A stretch of DNA of 64,000 nt, taken from NCBI RefSeq assembly GCF_900109555.1, contig NZ_FNZV01000005.1:62001-126000 (forward strand). Reading direction: 5' to 3'. The stretch's first letter is position 1. The number at the start of each line of letters is the position of its first letter. Under the pieces are notes generated by a model that was not told the DNA's origin, searched no databases, and was given only the letters and a program-made list of their open reading frames with translations. The stretch is from Pacificibacter marinus (GTDB lineage Bacteria > Pseudomonadota > Alphaproteobacteria > Rhodobacterales > Rhodobacteraceae). Below are positions 34,841 to 44,986 of this stretch, one piece after another. Both the position numbers and the translations under genes were made by a program.

Positions 34841-35055
34841 GCCATTTTTTTATCAAACTCAGACATATCAAATGGAACAAACAGGGAAAAGTTGACCGTT
34901 TTTCCCACTTTCACATTTCACACTGTGATCACATGCTCTTGAATGAACGCGATTGACATTGAGTTGCGGCGTATCGTGCTTATCTTTACCCTTGACGTTA
35001 GAGTTAAGCGGAGCGCGAAAAATGCGATCGCGCTCATCACGGAGGAAAGAGTCCT

Positions 35056-36537
35056 ATGACCAAGGCAATAGCCATTCCATTTAACAACCATGCGCGAGGC
35101 ACCGATTTACGGATGCTGTTCGTGGGGTTCGTTGGCGCGCTTGCGCTGCTGCTGCAAGCAGGTGCCGCTGATGCACGCGGTGCACCGGAAAGCTTTGCGG
35201 ATCTGGCGGAAAAGGTCAGCCCTGCGGTTGTGAATATCACGACAACGACAATCGTCGAAGCCTCAACCGACACCGCTCCAATGGTGCCAAAAGGTTCGCC
35301 ATTCGAAGATTTTTTCAAAGACTTCATGGACCGTGGGGGCAATGACGGCAATCGCGCGCCACGCCGCAGCAATGCGCTTGGGTCCGGTTTTGTCATTTCC
35401 GAAGATGGCTATATCGTTACCAACAATCACGTGATTGAAGGGGCCGACGAGATTGAAATCGAATTTTTTGAAGGCGGCACATTGCCCGCCACACTTGTCG
35501 GTACTGATCCCAAAACAGACATTGCAGTGCTGAAAGTTGAAAGCGACAAACCACTGAAATTCGTCTCTTTCGGCGACAGTGATGTGGCACGAATGGGCGA
35601 TTGGGTGATGGCTATGGGCAACCCGCTTGGCCAAGGTTTCTCAATCTCCGCAGGCATCGTGTCCCAACGGGGCCGCGCGCTGCAAGGTGCGTATGACGAC
35701 TACATCCAAACCGATGCGGCGATCAACCGTGGTAACTCTGGTGGTCCGTTGTTCAACATGGACGGCGAAGTGATTGGCGTGAACACTGCGATTTTGTCCC
35801 CCAATGGCGGCTCTATCGGCATCGGCTTTTCTATGGCGTCCAACGTCGTGAAACGCGTGACTAGCCAATTGACTGAATTTGGTGAAACACGCCGTGGCTG
35901 GTTGGGTGTGAAAATCCAAAACGTCTCAGAAGATGTCGCTGAAGCTATGGGTCTTGAAGCGGCCTCAGGGGCTTTGATCACCGATGTACCAGATGGGCCA
36001 TCCAAGGATGCAGGTATCGAAGCTGGCGATGTTATCACATCATTTGACGGCAAAAACGTCGAAGACGCCAATGCTTTGGTGCGCACCGTGGGTGAAACCG
36101 AAGTGGGTAAAGCCGTGCGTGTTGTGGTGTTCCGTGATGGAAAAACCAAGACACTGATGGTCACATTGGGCCGTCGTGAAGATGCTGAAAACGTGGCCTT
36201 TCCAACAGCCGACGTCGAAGAAATGACCCCAGCGCCAGATGAAACATTGTTTGGATTGACTGTGACTCCTTTGACAGACGAGTTGCGCGAACAGCTTGGT
36301 GTTGTGAACGGCACCGATGGTTTGGCTGTGGTTGATGTTGATGAAACATCCGAAGCCTTCACCAAAGGACTGCGGTCTGGCGATGTGATTGTCGAAGCGG
36401 GACAAGAACCAATTGCCAGCGCCGATGATCTGAAAACGCGCGTAGACGCTGCACGTGAGGCGGGTCGCAAAACGGTTCTGTTATTGGTGCGCCGCGCAGG
36501 TGAGCCACGGTTTGTGGCTCTTGGTGTAGACGAATAA
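35056..36537 (+). CDS. Do-family periplasmic serine protease (DegP/DegQ-like)
   Basis: A 493-residue protease with an N-terminal signal peptide (cleavage near residue 40). The trypsin-like domain has an intact triad: His125 in VTNNHVIEG, Asp155 in DPKTDIAVLKV and Ser228 in RGNSGGPLFN. Two PDZ domains follow, the first from about residue 285 (RRGWLGVKIQNVSE) and the second from about residue 395 (FGLTVTPLTDELREQL). It degrades or chaperones misfolded periplasmic proteins. It lies directly after hflKC, another membrane quality-control unit, a neighbourhood common in alphaproteobacteria. The ATG at 35056 is preceded by GGAGGAAAGAG. Confidence 0.95.
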   Translation: MTKAIAIPFNNHARGTDLRMLFVGFVGALALLLQAGAADARGAPESFADLAEKVSPAVVNITTTTIVEASTDTAPMVPKGSPFEDFFKDFMDRGGNDGNRAPRRSNALGSGFVISEDGYIVTNNHVIEGADEIEIEFFEGGTLPATLVGTDPKTDIAVLKVESDKPLKFVSFGDSDVARMGDWVMAMGNPLGQGFSISAGIVSQRGRALQGAYDDYIQTDAAINRGNSGGPLFNMDGEVIGVNTAILSPNGGSIGIGFSMASNVVKRVTSQLTEFGETRRGWLGVKIQNVSEDVAEAMGLEAASGALITDVPDGPSKDAGIEAGDVITSFDGKNVEDANALVRTVGETEVGKAVRVVVFRDGKTKTLMVTLGRREDAENVAFPTADVEEMTPAPDETLFGLTVTPLTDELREQLGVVNGTDGLAVVDVDETSEAFTKGLRSGDVIVEAGQEPIASADDLKTRVDAAREAGRKTVLLLVRRAGEPRFVALGVDE

Positions 36538-36570
36538 CAACTCACACCGTGTGATTTGAAAAGCGATTAA

Positions 36571-36600
36571 AAAAAGGGCGTCCCGCGGGGCGCCCTTTTT
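36571..36600. terminator. Bidirectional terminator after the Do-like protease
   Basis: An AAAAAGGGCG/CGCCCTTTTT stem with a GC-rich 10-base apex lies between two convergent genes. Confidence 0.9.
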
Positions 36601-36622
36601 GCATCTGGGCCGTCGTGTTTTG

Positions 36623-37168
36623 TTACGGCGTCCGCGGCTGTGCTATCAAGCCAAGCTTGCGGGCCGCGGCCAACGACAACACGTCACTGTCCAGTCCTTG
36701 CGCTTTTTGATAGGCACGAATGGCGCGGCGTGTGGCGCGATCCAACTTGCCTGTAGTGGGGCCGCTATAAACCTCGCGTACGGCCAAAGCGCGCTGCACA
36801 GAGCTGATAAACTCAGGCGTCAACGTTTCAGAACACGGCGTTTCAAACCACAATTCTTTGCGCTCACGCACGATTTCTTGGCGGGTTTCAGTACGATACG
36901 TCGCAGGATAAGACACAGAACCATCGGCATTGACTTGTGGCGGTTGAACCAGAACTTGTTCGGTCACAGTTTCCACGATCGCAGGGGTGGTGTGTCGCCC
37001 AAAACACGCATTTGGATCGGCGCCAGGTGGGGCGAATGCCGTTTCGTAAGCGCGTACGATATCATCTGTGGGCGGGGTCATTTGACACGCCGCAGTCCCC
37101 AAAAAAACCGTAAGAGCCGCGCATAGACGCAGGGCGGGGCGCGCAGTGTGAGGTGGGACCTGTAACAT
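36623..37168 (-). CDS. Putative peptidoglycan-binding lipoprotein
   Basis: A 181-residue exported protein. The N-terminus has a signal peptide ending in a lipobox-like LGTAAC (Cys29), so it may be lipid-anchored. The C-terminus is a peptidoglycan-binding domain 1 helix bundle (FISSVQRALAVREVYSGPTTGKLDRATRRAIRAYQKAQGL). The middle is enriched in TETRQEIVRERKELWFETPC-type charged sequence with three further Cys. The ATG at 37168 gives a proper signal peptide. It probably links the outer membrane or periplasm to the cell wall. Not recognised as a named gene. Confidence 0.75.
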   Translation of the reverse strand: MLQVPPHTARPALRLCAALTVFLGTAACQMTPPTDDIVRAYETAFAPPGADPNACFGRHTTPAIVETVTEQVLVQPPQVNADGSVSYPATYRTETRQEIVRERKELWFETPCSETLTPEFISSVQRALAVREVYSGPTTGKLDRATRRAIRAYQKAQGLDSDVLSLAAARKLGLIAQPRTP

Positions 37169-37318
37169 GTTTTCGCACGTCCATTTAGGATCATTCGGCA
37201 AATCATAGCGCTAAAATGACCTTGGTGAAAGCGCCGACTGCCGTGCGCGTCTGTGTCACCGCAATGCGCCCTTTTCATGCGGGCTTGAGCACTATAGTTT
37301 CTGCGCAACTTTAGTTGA

Positions 37319-37659
<341 letters not shown>

Positions 37660-37660
<1 letters not shown>

Positions 37661-38388
37661 TGTGGCTTGGGGCCGTCGTCATTGCGGGCACGGCCCTTGT
37701 TGCCGCTCCGGTTTTGGCGCAAAATATTGTGTCAGCACAGTATCTTGAACCAACGGATGTTTACGGACATGGCGCGCTTCAAGACGGGGAATATGCCCGC
37801 TTGCAGGTGGGGCTCAGCGATGGGACAAATCTCAGCCTGACTTATGATGATGCAGTGTTCGAAGACATCGCGCCGCGCTTGCACGATTTTGATAAAGACG
37901 GTGCACCCGAAGTTGTTACTGTTGTGTCAACATTTGACGCTGGTGCGCGCATCCAGATTTTTACGCTACGCAAGGGCGCGCTTGTGCCTTTTGCATCAAA
38001 CTTGCCCATTGGCACGCGCAATCGCTGGCTGGCCATCGCGGGGGTCGCTGATTTTAACAATGATGGGATTGATGAAATCGCCTATGTGGACCGTCCACAT
38101 TTGGCCAAAGTGCTGCGCATTTTGCTTGTGAGTGTTGAAGTAACTGGGGGGGCACTCTCGGAAGTTGCCTCCAAGACCGGCTTGACCAATCACCATCTTG
38201 GCAGCGCGATGATTGAGGGCGGTGTGCGAGATTGTGAGGGACAGATTCCTGTAATTTTGACCGCAAATTCCAATTGGCAAACCATCGTCGAGACACAGCT
38301 GCAAGACGGCACATTGCACAGCACAAGCGTCGCGCCCTATGTGGGGCCTGATAGCTTTACGCGATTTTTGGCCTGTGATGACAGGTGA
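37660..38388 (+). CDS. FG-GAP/VCBS-repeat secreted protein
   Basis: A 242-residue exported protein with an N-terminal signal peptide (LGAVVIAGTALVAAPVLA). It contains two FG-GAP-like calcium-binding repeats, FDKDGAPEVVTVVSTFDAG and ADFNNDGIDEIAYVDRPH, each with a DxDxDG-like loop. Beta-propeller repeats of this kind are usually extracytoplasmic; ligand unknown. It overlaps the ferredoxin stop by one base, so the two are cotranslated, an odd pairing of a cytosolic redox protein and a secreted protein. Confidence 0.8.
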
Positions 38389-38485
38389 TGCGCTGGATTG
38401 CGCAAGTTGCACATGATTTTGGGCTGGCATTCTGCGCCCCTTATGGCAAAACGCTCTGACGTAATAAATTCAAGGAAGACGCCCC

Positions 38486-39370
38486 ATGACCTCTCATGTT
38501 TTGACCGTAACATGCCAATCCAAACGCGGTATCGTGGCGGCAATTTCTGGTAAATTGGCGGAACTCGGCTGCAACATCACCGATTCCGCGCAGTTTGATG
38601 ATCCGGGCACCGGACAGTTTTTCATGCGGGTGAGCTTTGTGTCAGAGCAAGGCCATAACGAGGCTGCGCTTGAGGCAGGCTTTGCCCCCGTTGGGGCTGA
38701 TTTCGATATGAACTGGGCGATGCATGACGAGGCCACAAAGATGAAAGTCATCTTGATGGTGTCGCGCTTTGGCCATTGTTTGAATGATCTATTGTATCGT
38801 TGGCGCATTGGCGCTTTGCCGATTGATATTGTTGGTGTGGTATCCAATCACATGGAATATCAAAAGGTTGTGGTCAATCACGACATCCCATTCCATTGCA
38901 TCAAAGTGACCAAAGAAAACAAACCGCAAGCCGAAGCCGCGATCATGCAAGTGGTCAAAGACACTGGCGCGGAATTGATTGTATTGGCGCGTTACATGCA
39001 AATCCTATCTGATGATATGTGCCAAGCCATGTCGGGCCGCATCATCAATATTCACCATTCTTTCTTGCCATCTTTCAAGGGTGCGAACCCGTATAAACAG
39101 GCGTTTGAACGGGGGGTGAAACTGATAGGTGCGACCGCGCACTACGTGACTGCTGATCTAGACGAAGGTCCGATTATTGAGCAAGATACAGTGCGGATCA
39201 CCCATGCCCAAAGTCCGAATGATTACGTGTCATTGGGCCGTGATGTTGAGGCTCAAGTGCTGTCACGTGCGATTCATGCCCATATTCACCACCGCGTTTT
39301 CATCAACGGCAATAAGACGGTGGTTTTCCCTGCAAGCCCCGGAAGCTACGCATCCGAGCGGATGGGGTAA
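38486..39370 (+). CDS. purU: Formyltetrahydrofolate deformylase
   Basis: A 294-residue enzyme that releases formate from 10-formyl-THF. An N-terminal ACT domain (VLTVTCQSKRGIVAAISGKLAELGCNITDS) is followed by a formyltransferase-like catalytic domain with the motif HHSFLPSFKGANPYKQA and the C-terminal VKLIGATAHYVTADLDEGPIIEQ. It balances one-carbon pools and supplies formate. The ATG at 38486 is preceded by AAGGAAG. Confidence 0.96.
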   Translation: MTSHVLTVTCQSKRGIVAAISGKLAELGCNITDSAQFDDPGTGQFFMRVSFVSEQGHNEAALEAGFAPVGADFDMNWAMHDEATKMKVILMVSRFGHCLNDLLYRWRIGALPIDIVGVVSNHMEYQKVVVNHDIPFHCIKVTKENKPQAEAAIMQVVKDTGAELIVLARYMQILSDDMCQAMSGRIINIHHSFLPSFKGANPYKQAFERGVKLIGATAHYVTADLDEGPIIEQDTVRITHAQSPNDYVSLGRDVEAQVLSRAIHAHIHHRVFINGNKTVVFPASPGSYASERMG

Positions 39371-39420
39371 GCGTTGCGCGTCATGTTGAACAGATGTGCT
39401 GCACCCAGCTGTGAAATACA

Positions 39421-39449
39421 AAAAGACGCACCGTTCGAGCGCGCCTTTT
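39421..39449 (+). terminator. Candidate terminator after purU
   Basis: AAAAGACGC and GCGCCTTTT arms pair at 8 of 9 positions around an 11-base loop. Weaker than the other hairpins in the window. Confidence 0.4.
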
Positions 39450-39619
39450 GACTTTTCGGAACCCACCGTCGGCTTTTACCGTCTGAATCATTCAGTGTGT
39501 CGGGTTTTCCCCGATTGGTTCTTAGGTCTTTGTAGTGAATTAACCTTAACAATCTGTAAATGAAACCACACATCACAGGGTCTTTTGCGTATTTTATGTA
39601 TATATGAATGCACAAAAAA

Positions 39620-39653
39620 ACGCCGCTCATGTGTGTAAGCGGCGTCTATTTTT
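39620..39653. terminator. Terminator after purD
   Basis: An ACGCCGCT/AGCGGCGT stem has an A-run on one side and TCTATTTTT on the other. It lies just after the purD stop in its direction of transcription. Confidence 0.75.
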
Positions 39654-39674
39654 GATCAGTTTGGGTGGTGTGAT

Positions 39675-40937
39675 TTACAACGCGCGCCAGCCGATATCTG
39701 TACGGTTGAACCCTTCAGGCCAGTCGATTTGATCGATCATCGCATAGGCCGCATCGCGCGCCTCAGCTAAGCTTGCGCCCCGTGCCGTCACATTCAAAAC
39801 ACGTCCGCCATTGGCGACAATTGCACCGTCTTTTGATGCTGTGCCAGCATGAAATACCATGCGATTGCTGTCAGCAGAAATTGCATCTAGACCTTTGATG
39901 ACTGTGCCTTTTTCATAAGCGGCGGGATAGCCCTTTGCGGCCATGACAATGGTCATCGCATGGTCATCTGCCCAATTGACTTGGGCCTGATCCAACGTTC
40001 CTTGGGCTGTGGCAATCAGTAAATCAAGGGCTTGAGCGCCCAAACGCATCATCAACACCTGACATTCAGGATCGCCAAAACGGCAGTTGTATTCGACCAA
40101 GCGCGGCTGACCGTCTTTGATCATAAAGCCCGCATACAGCACACCTTGGTAGGGCATGCCGCGTTTGGCCATTTCCGCCACGGTCGGTTTGACGATTTCG
40201 TCCATCGCTTTTTGAATGATGCCTGCGTCCATCACGGGGGCAGGGGAATAGGCGCCCATGCCGCCCGTATTTGGCCCTGTGTCGCCGTCGCCGACGCGTT
40301 TGTGATCTTGCGCAGTGCCCACGGGCAACACGTTTTCGCCGTCACACAATATGAACCAAGACGCTTCTTCGCCGTCCATGAATTCTTCAATCACGACTTC
40401 TGCGCCAGCCGTGCCAAATTCGCCGCCGAACATGTCGTCCACGGCATCCAGCGCCTCTTGCAATTCCATCGCCACAATCACGCCTTTGCCTGCGGCCAGA
40501 CCGTCAGCTTTGACCACAATTGGCGCGCCTTGGGCACGGATGTAATCTTTGGCTGCTGTCGCATCGGTGAAATGCCCGTAGCCTGCAGTTGGCGCACCAG
40601 AGGCATCACAGATCTCTTTGGTGAAGCTCTTTGATGCCTCAAGCTGTGCTGCCGCTTGTGAGGGGCCAAAGGTCAACACTTCGGCGGCGCGCAACACGTT
40701 GGCCACACCCGCAGCCAAAGGTGCTTCTGGTCCGATGATGACAAATTCGATGGCGTTTTCTTCGACAAAGCTCAACACGGCATCGCCATCATTGATGTCA
40801 AAGTTGGCGCATTCGGCAATCGCGGCGATGCCAGCGTTGCCAGGGGCGACGATCAGCTTGTCACATTTAGGGTTTTGCAAGACCGCCCACGCCAATGCAT
40901 GTTCACGTCCGCCAGATCCGAGAATGAGAATGTTCAT
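39675..40937 (-). CDS. purD: Phosphoribosylamine-glycine ligase
   Basis: A 420-residue ATP-grasp enzyme of purine synthesis (GAR synthetase). It starts MNILILGSGGREHALAWAV and has FIIGPEAPLAAGVAN-type sequence, the ATP-grasp segment VVKADGLAAGKGVIVA, the family signature RFGDPECQVLMMRL and a C-terminal domain ending NRTDIGWRAL. Full length. Divergent from xseA. Confidence 0.97.
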   Translation of the reverse strand: MNILILGSGGREHALAWAVLQNPKCDKLIVAPGNAGIAAIAECANFDINDGDAVLSFVEENAIEFVIIGPEAPLAAGVANVLRAAEVLTFGPSQAAAQLEASKSFTKEICDASGAPTAGYGHFTDATAAKDYIRAQGAPIVVKADGLAAGKGVIVAMELQEALDAVDDMFGGEFGTAGAEVVIEEFMDGEEASWFILCDGENVLPVGTAQDHKRVGDGDTGPNTGGMGAYSPAPVMDAGIIQKAMDEIVKPTVAEMAKRGMPYQGVLYAGFMIKDGQPRLVEYNCRFGDPECQVLMMRLGAQALDLLIATAQGTLDQAQVNWADDHAMTIVMAAKGYPAAYEKGTVIKGLDAISADSNRMVFHAGTASKDGAIVANGGRVLNVTARGASLAEARDAAYAMIDQIDWPEGFNRTDIGWRAL

Positions 40938-41038
40938 CGCGCCAATTCCTATGCTTCACCTTTTGTTGTTGGCGTTCTAAGGTCTGGCCCAAGCTGACAC
41001 AAGTGTAACAGACGATCAAACAAGGCGCGCATCTCTCT

Positions 41039-42568
41039 ATGTCTGACCTTTTCGAAGATGAAGGCCCTCAGGGCACCTCAAATGCTCCTGAATTCACGGT
41101 GTCCGAGCTTTCGGGCGCGGTGAAAAAGATTATCGAAGGCGAATTTGGATTCGTTCGGGTTCGTGCTGAGGTGGGCCGTGTATCGATGCCGCGCTCGGGT
41201 CATATGTATTTTGACCTCAAAGATGATAAAGCCGTGATCAACGCCGTGTCTTGGAAAGGCCAAGTCGCCAAAATGGACGTGCGCCCCGAAGAGGGGATGG
41301 AGGTCATTGCCACAGGTCGTATGACCACATTTCCGGGTGGGTCGCGTTATCAGTTGATCGTCGATAGCATCGAACCCGCAGGGGCTGGCGCTTTGATGGC
41401 GATGCTGGAAAAGCGTAAAAAAGCATTGGCGGCTGAAGGTCTGTTTGATGCGGATCGCAAACAACCAATTCCGTATCTGCCCGAAGTGATCGGCGTTGTG
41501 ACGTCGCCCTCTGGGGCTGTGATCCGTGACATTTTGCACAGGCTGCGGGATCGTTTTCCGCGTCATGTGCTTTTGTGGCCTGTTGCCGTGCAGGGGCAAA
41601 ATTGTGCCCGTGAAGTGGCCAATGCGATTGAGCAATTTAATGCAATGCCTGTTGATGGCGCTATTCCTCGTCCAGATTTGTTGATCGTTGCGCGGGGCGG
41701 TGGGTCTGTCGAAGACCTATGGGGTTTTAACGAGGAAGTCGTGGTGCGTGCTGCCGCAGCATCCAAAATTCCACTGATTTCGGCGGTGGGTCATGAGACC
41801 GATACAACCCTGATTGATTTTGCCTCAGACATGCGTGCGCCAACCCCGACGGCTGCGGCGGAAATTGCCGTGCCTGTGCGGCGCGAATTGTGGGTGGCGA
41901 TCCAAGAACAAAAGGGCCGTATGGCGCGGGGGTTGACCCAAGGGTTAGAGCGTCGCAGACAGCGCCTGTCCGATTTAGCGCGTGTCATGCCAAACAAAGA
42001 CCGACTTTTGGATGGCCCACGTCAACGCTTTGATCAAGCCGAACTTCGGATGAATCAGGCGTTGATGGAAGGCGTTCAGAAACGCAAACTGCACCTGTCA
42101 GAAGTCTCGGCAGGGCTGCGACCCGCCAGTATACGTCGTGCCCTACAAGTCAAATCTGACAAGATGAATGACCTGTCAATTCGTCTGCACCCTGCTCTCG
42201 TGGCGCGAAATATCGATGCCAAGCGCGAGCGATTTACCCAAGTGTCCGAGCGTCTTGTGCGTGCAGCGCGCAGTCAAGAACAGCAACGTCAGCAAAGACT
42301 TGAACGGCTTGAGGCCATGCGTCAAGCGATGGGATATAGGGAAACATTGCGGCGCGGCTATGCCGTTGTACGCGATTCCAAAGATGGCGTTGTCACCTCA
42401 GCTGCAGAGGCGTCGCGTATGTATGAGGTGGAATTTGCCGATGGACGTGTGGCATTGGACGGCAGTGTGAGCCGTTCTGTTGCAGCACCTGTGGTGAAAA
42501 AAGAACCCCCTAAGCCAAAGTCAAAACCAACAAAAAAATCAGACACGGACCAAGGGTCTTTGTTCTAA
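41039..42568 (+). CDS. xseA: Exodeoxyribonuclease VII large subunit
   Basis: A 509-residue nuclease subunit. An N-terminal OB-fold (FTVSELSGAVKKIIEGEFGFVRVRAEVG) is followed by the catalytic domain (GVVTSPSGAVIRDILHRLRDRFP, then VARGGGSVEDLWGFNEE, SAVGHETDTTLIDFASDMRAPTPTAAAE) and a long coiled coil. A Lys/Pro-rich tail ends the protein. It works with XseB, which is not in the window. The start at 41039 has only a weak upstream ribosome-binding site. Confidence 0.97.
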   Translation: MSDLFEDEGPQGTSNAPEFTVSELSGAVKKIIEGEFGFVRVRAEVGRVSMPRSGHMYFDLKDDKAVINAVSWKGQVAKMDVRPEEGMEVIATGRMTTFPGGSRYQLIVDSIEPAGAGALMAMLEKRKKALAAEGLFDADRKQPIPYLPEVIGVVTSPSGAVIRDILHRLRDRFPRHVLLWPVAVQGQNCAREVANAIEQFNAMPVDGAIPRPDLLIVARGGGSVEDLWGFNEEVVVRAAAASKIPLISAVGHETDTTLIDFASDMRAPTPTAAAEIAVPVRRELWVAIQEQKGRMARGLTQGLERRRQRLSDLARVMPNKDRLLDGPRQRFDQAELRMNQALMEGVQKRKLHLSEVSAGLRPASIRRALQVKSDKMNDLSIRLHPALVARNIDAKRERFTQVSERLVRAARSQEQQRQQRLERLEAMRQAMGYRETLRRGYAVVRDSKDGVVTSAAEASRMYEVEFADGRVALDGSVSRSVAAPVVKKEPPKPKSKPTKKSDTDQGSLF

Positions 42569-42628
42569 AGTGGGACCTCTAAGGTAGAGTTTTAGGAGGG
42601 GTGTTTTAAACGGGGCGTGACGTCACGC

Positions 42629-43030
42629 TCAGACACCTAGGCCTGGTGCCATGCAGGCAAGTGGGCCGTCAGTGGCCCAAGCTTCGTATAATTCGGTGCC
42701 ATTATCACCGTTGAAAATAGCGCGTAGCTTGTTGTGTTCTAAAAAGAAATTCCAACATTGCGGCGCTGCGCCATCTTCGTAGACGAAACAAATGTTGTCG
42801 TCTTTTTCATACCAGACACCCTCTAGGCAGGTCTCTTCGTCGAACGCCCAACGCACACGGTTGTTGGGCAAATATTGCTCTGCGCCATAGGCTTCGCCGT
42901 TTTCAGCATAGGTCAGGGTCTTGCCCGTTGCGTAGGCATCGAACTGCGCCCCAGACAGCGGTTCGGCTGCAGTGGCAGATGTGGCCGCAAGCAAGACAGG
43001 GGCAAGCATAAGGGGGCAATGTTGTATCAT
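42629..43030 (-). CDS. Hypothetical secreted protein
   Basis: A 133-residue protein with a cleavable signal peptide (cleavage after about residue 22, TSATAA). The mature part has an acidic, aromatic-rich sequence with four Cys (EETCLEGVWYEK, DNICFVYED, PQCWNFF, PLACMAP) that may form two disulfides. The repeated 'W/F-Y-E' strands suggest a small beta-rich periplasmic domain. I do not recognise a named family. Convergent with xseA, divergent from ftsY. Confidence 0.7.
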   Translation of the reverse strand: MIQHCPLMLAPVLLAATSATAAEPLSGAQFDAYATGKTLTYAENGEAYGAEQYLPNNRVRWAFDEETCLEGVWYEKDDNICFVYEDGAAPQCWNFFLEHNKLRAIFNGDNGTELYEAWATDGPLACMAPGLGV

Positions 43031-43311
43031 TTTGCAATCATGCCATCTGAATACGCTTCAGGCGAGTCACATTATTACTAAATTACTAAAGGGTTAATGG
43101 GCTTGTTAAAACGTTAATCGGCAAACCAAAAGGGAATGCGGCACAGGCATTTCAGCAAGGGGCCCGAGCATTGAAAACCTTGAGCTCTGTCCGTGTTTAT
43201 CATGTTCAGGGCGGCGAAATCACTGTGTAAATCTTTCGCAAAAGGTTTGTAGCCCTTCCATCTACAAAGATTCGGCATTAAGTCTGCAAAATCTGGAAAA
43301 GGTGGGTGTGT

Positions 43312-44544
43312 ATGTCGCTCTTTGGAAAGCTCAAAAGTCGATTGCTCAAAACTTCGTCCAAGTTGGACGTAGGACTTGATGCGATTGTACAAGATACATC
43401 GGCGGATGACGCGTCTGCGCTTGCGCCAGATGCGGGGCTTTCGCCTGAGCAGGATGCGCCCAAGGTTGAGCAGCCATCCCCCGTTGAGCCAGCGATCGTA
43501 GATACGCCAAACGATATCTCAATGCCCGTCTCGGAACTGGATGTTGAGACTCCCAATACTGAAATTCCACACGATGATCCTGCTCCGCGCGCGGACCTAG
43601 ATATCGCGCCTATCGCGGACATTCCCACTGCGGCCCCTGATCCTGCCAAAGGCAGCAAGCCGGGCCTTTTGGGGCGGATGCTTGGGCGCACCGCCAGTCC
43701 CGCTGCGCCGCGTCGTGCGCTGGATGATCAGATGCTTGAAGAGCTGGAAGAATTGCTGATCACCACAGATATGGGCGTTGAAACCTCGATGCGTGTGACT
43801 GCGGCCATGGCCGAGGGACGTTTTGGTAAAAAACTGTCCGCACTTGAGATTAAACAGCTTATGGCCCGCGAAATTGCGCGCATCATGGAACCTGTCGCTG
43901 TGCCGATGCCGCTGTACCAAAAGACCCCGCAGGTGGTTTTGGTCGTGGGGGTCAATGGCTCAGGTAAGACCACGACAATCGGTAAACTGGCGTCGCAGTT
44001 CCGCGCGGCGGGCAAAAGCGTTGTTATTGCTGCGGGCGATACATTTCGCGCGGCGGCTGTCGAGCAATTGCAGGTCTGGGGGGAGCGGGCTGGCGTGCCT
44101 GTTTTGACCGCCCCCGAAGGATCTGACCCTGCGTCTTTGGCGTTTGATGCGATGACACAGGCACAAGAATCCGGTGCGGATCTGCTGATGATCGACACTG
44201 CTGGACGTTTGCAAAATCGTGCGGATTTGATGGAAGAACTGTCAAAAATTGTGCGTGTTATTCGCAAAAAAGACCCCTCAGCGCCGCACAACACTTTGTT
44301 GGTGCTGGATGCCACCACGGGGCAAAACGCACTTAACCAAGTTGACGCCTTTCAAAAGCTGGCCGATGTGTCGGGGCTTGTGATGACCAAGCTTGATGGC
44401 ACAGCCAAAGGTGGTGTTTTAGTCAGCCTTGCCGATAAATTTGGCCTGCCTATTCATGCCATTGGCGTGGGAGAGCAGATCGATGATCTGGCGCCATTTG
44501 ATCCCGAAGATTTTGCCGCGGCCCTGACGGGGCTGGAGGAATAA
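43312..44544 (+). CDS. ftsY: Signal recognition particle receptor FtsY
   Basis: A 410-residue SRP receptor GTPase. The first 125 residues form the acidic, Pro/Asp-rich A domain typical of FtsY. The NG domain follows, with G1 GVNGSGKTTTIGKLA, G2 DTFRAAAVEQL, G3 DTAGRLQNR, TKLDGTAKGG (G4) and GVGEQIDDLAPFDPEDF at the end. The ATG at 43312 is preferred to a GTG two codons earlier. It targets ribosomes with membrane proteins to SecYEG. The stop overlaps the next gene start by one base (TAATG). Confidence 0.97.
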   Translation: MSLFGKLKSRLLKTSSKLDVGLDAIVQDTSADDASALAPDAGLSPEQDAPKVEQPSPVEPAIVDTPNDISMPVSELDVETPNTEIPHDDPAPRADLDIAPIADIPTAAPDPAKGSKPGLLGRMLGRTASPAAPRRALDDQMLEELEELLITTDMGVETSMRVTAAMAEGRFGKKLSALEIKQLMAREIARIMEPVAVPMPLYQKTPQVVLVVGVNGSGKTTTIGKLASQFRAAGKSVVIAAGDTFRAAAVEQLQVWGERAGVPVLTAPEGSDPASLAFDAMTQAQESGADLLMIDTAGRLQNRADLMEELSKIVRVIRKKDPSAPHNTLLVLDATTGQNALNQVDAFQKLADVSGLVMTKLDGTAKGGVLVSLADKFGLPIHAIGVGEQIDDLAPFDPEDFAAALTGLEE

Positions 44545-44975
44545 TGCTCGAAATTTGTAAAGCTATTGGCCCTGAAAACTGGGTGTCTCAAGGGGACGCC
44601 ATTGCGCGTCGCGAAGCCATGCAGGACATTTTCTTTGATTATGCTTTGTGTCCAGAGCAAACCGAAGAAGAATGGCCCGAAGATCGCCAACTGTACTCTG
44701 AAATGGTCGTTGTCGATGGCTCGCGTTTGGTGGGGACCGCGATGTTGGTGCTCGATCCTGAGCGCGAAGACATTCAACTGCGGGTGTTTGGCGTTGGGCT
44801 TTTGCCCGAATATCGCACCGATTTCATCATCAGCGCGCTTGAAGAGCAGCTGATCAAAGACAGCTATCTGGATGACAGCGTGCCATTTATCGAAGGAGCG
44901 GATGGGCGTTTGATCACCAATCCCGCCGCCGATATCGAAGGCATCCCTGCGCGGCCTCGCCGTCTTGCAGCCTAA
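44544..44975 (+). CDS. Hypothetical protein coupled to ftsY
   Basis: A 143-residue soluble acidic protein without signal peptide or membrane helix. Sequence features: an N-terminal helix (IGPENWVSQGDAIARREAMQDIFFDYALCPEQTEEEWPED), a central beta-rich part (MVVVDGSRLVGTAMLVLDPEREDIQLRVFGVGLLPEYR) and a C-terminal PRRLAA. I do not recognise the family. Its ATG overlaps the ftsY stop by one base, so it is made together with the SRP receptor. Confidence 0.75.
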   Translation: MLEICKAIGPENWVSQGDAIARREAMQDIFFDYALCPEQTEEEWPEDRQLYSEMVVVDGSRLVGTAMLVLDPEREDIQLRVFGVGLLPEYRTDFIISALEEQLIKDSYLDDSVPFIEGADGRLITNPAADIEGIPARPRRLAA

Positions 44976-44986
44976 AGGGCCCCAGA

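Larger units (their letters stand above)
39371..39674. other. Non-coding stretch between purU and purD
   Basis: No gene is seen here. The stretch holds two candidate terminators and an AT-rich segment (about 39530-39610). Because the flanking genes are convergent, no promoter is needed in it. Confidence 0.6.

Noticed and set aside
34953-34986. TTGACA followed by TATCTT as a promoter for the Do-like protease
   Set aside because: The spacer would be 22 bases, too long. Alternative -10 choices give 13 or 19 bases with poor matches. The promoter is probably in this region but cannot be fixed.
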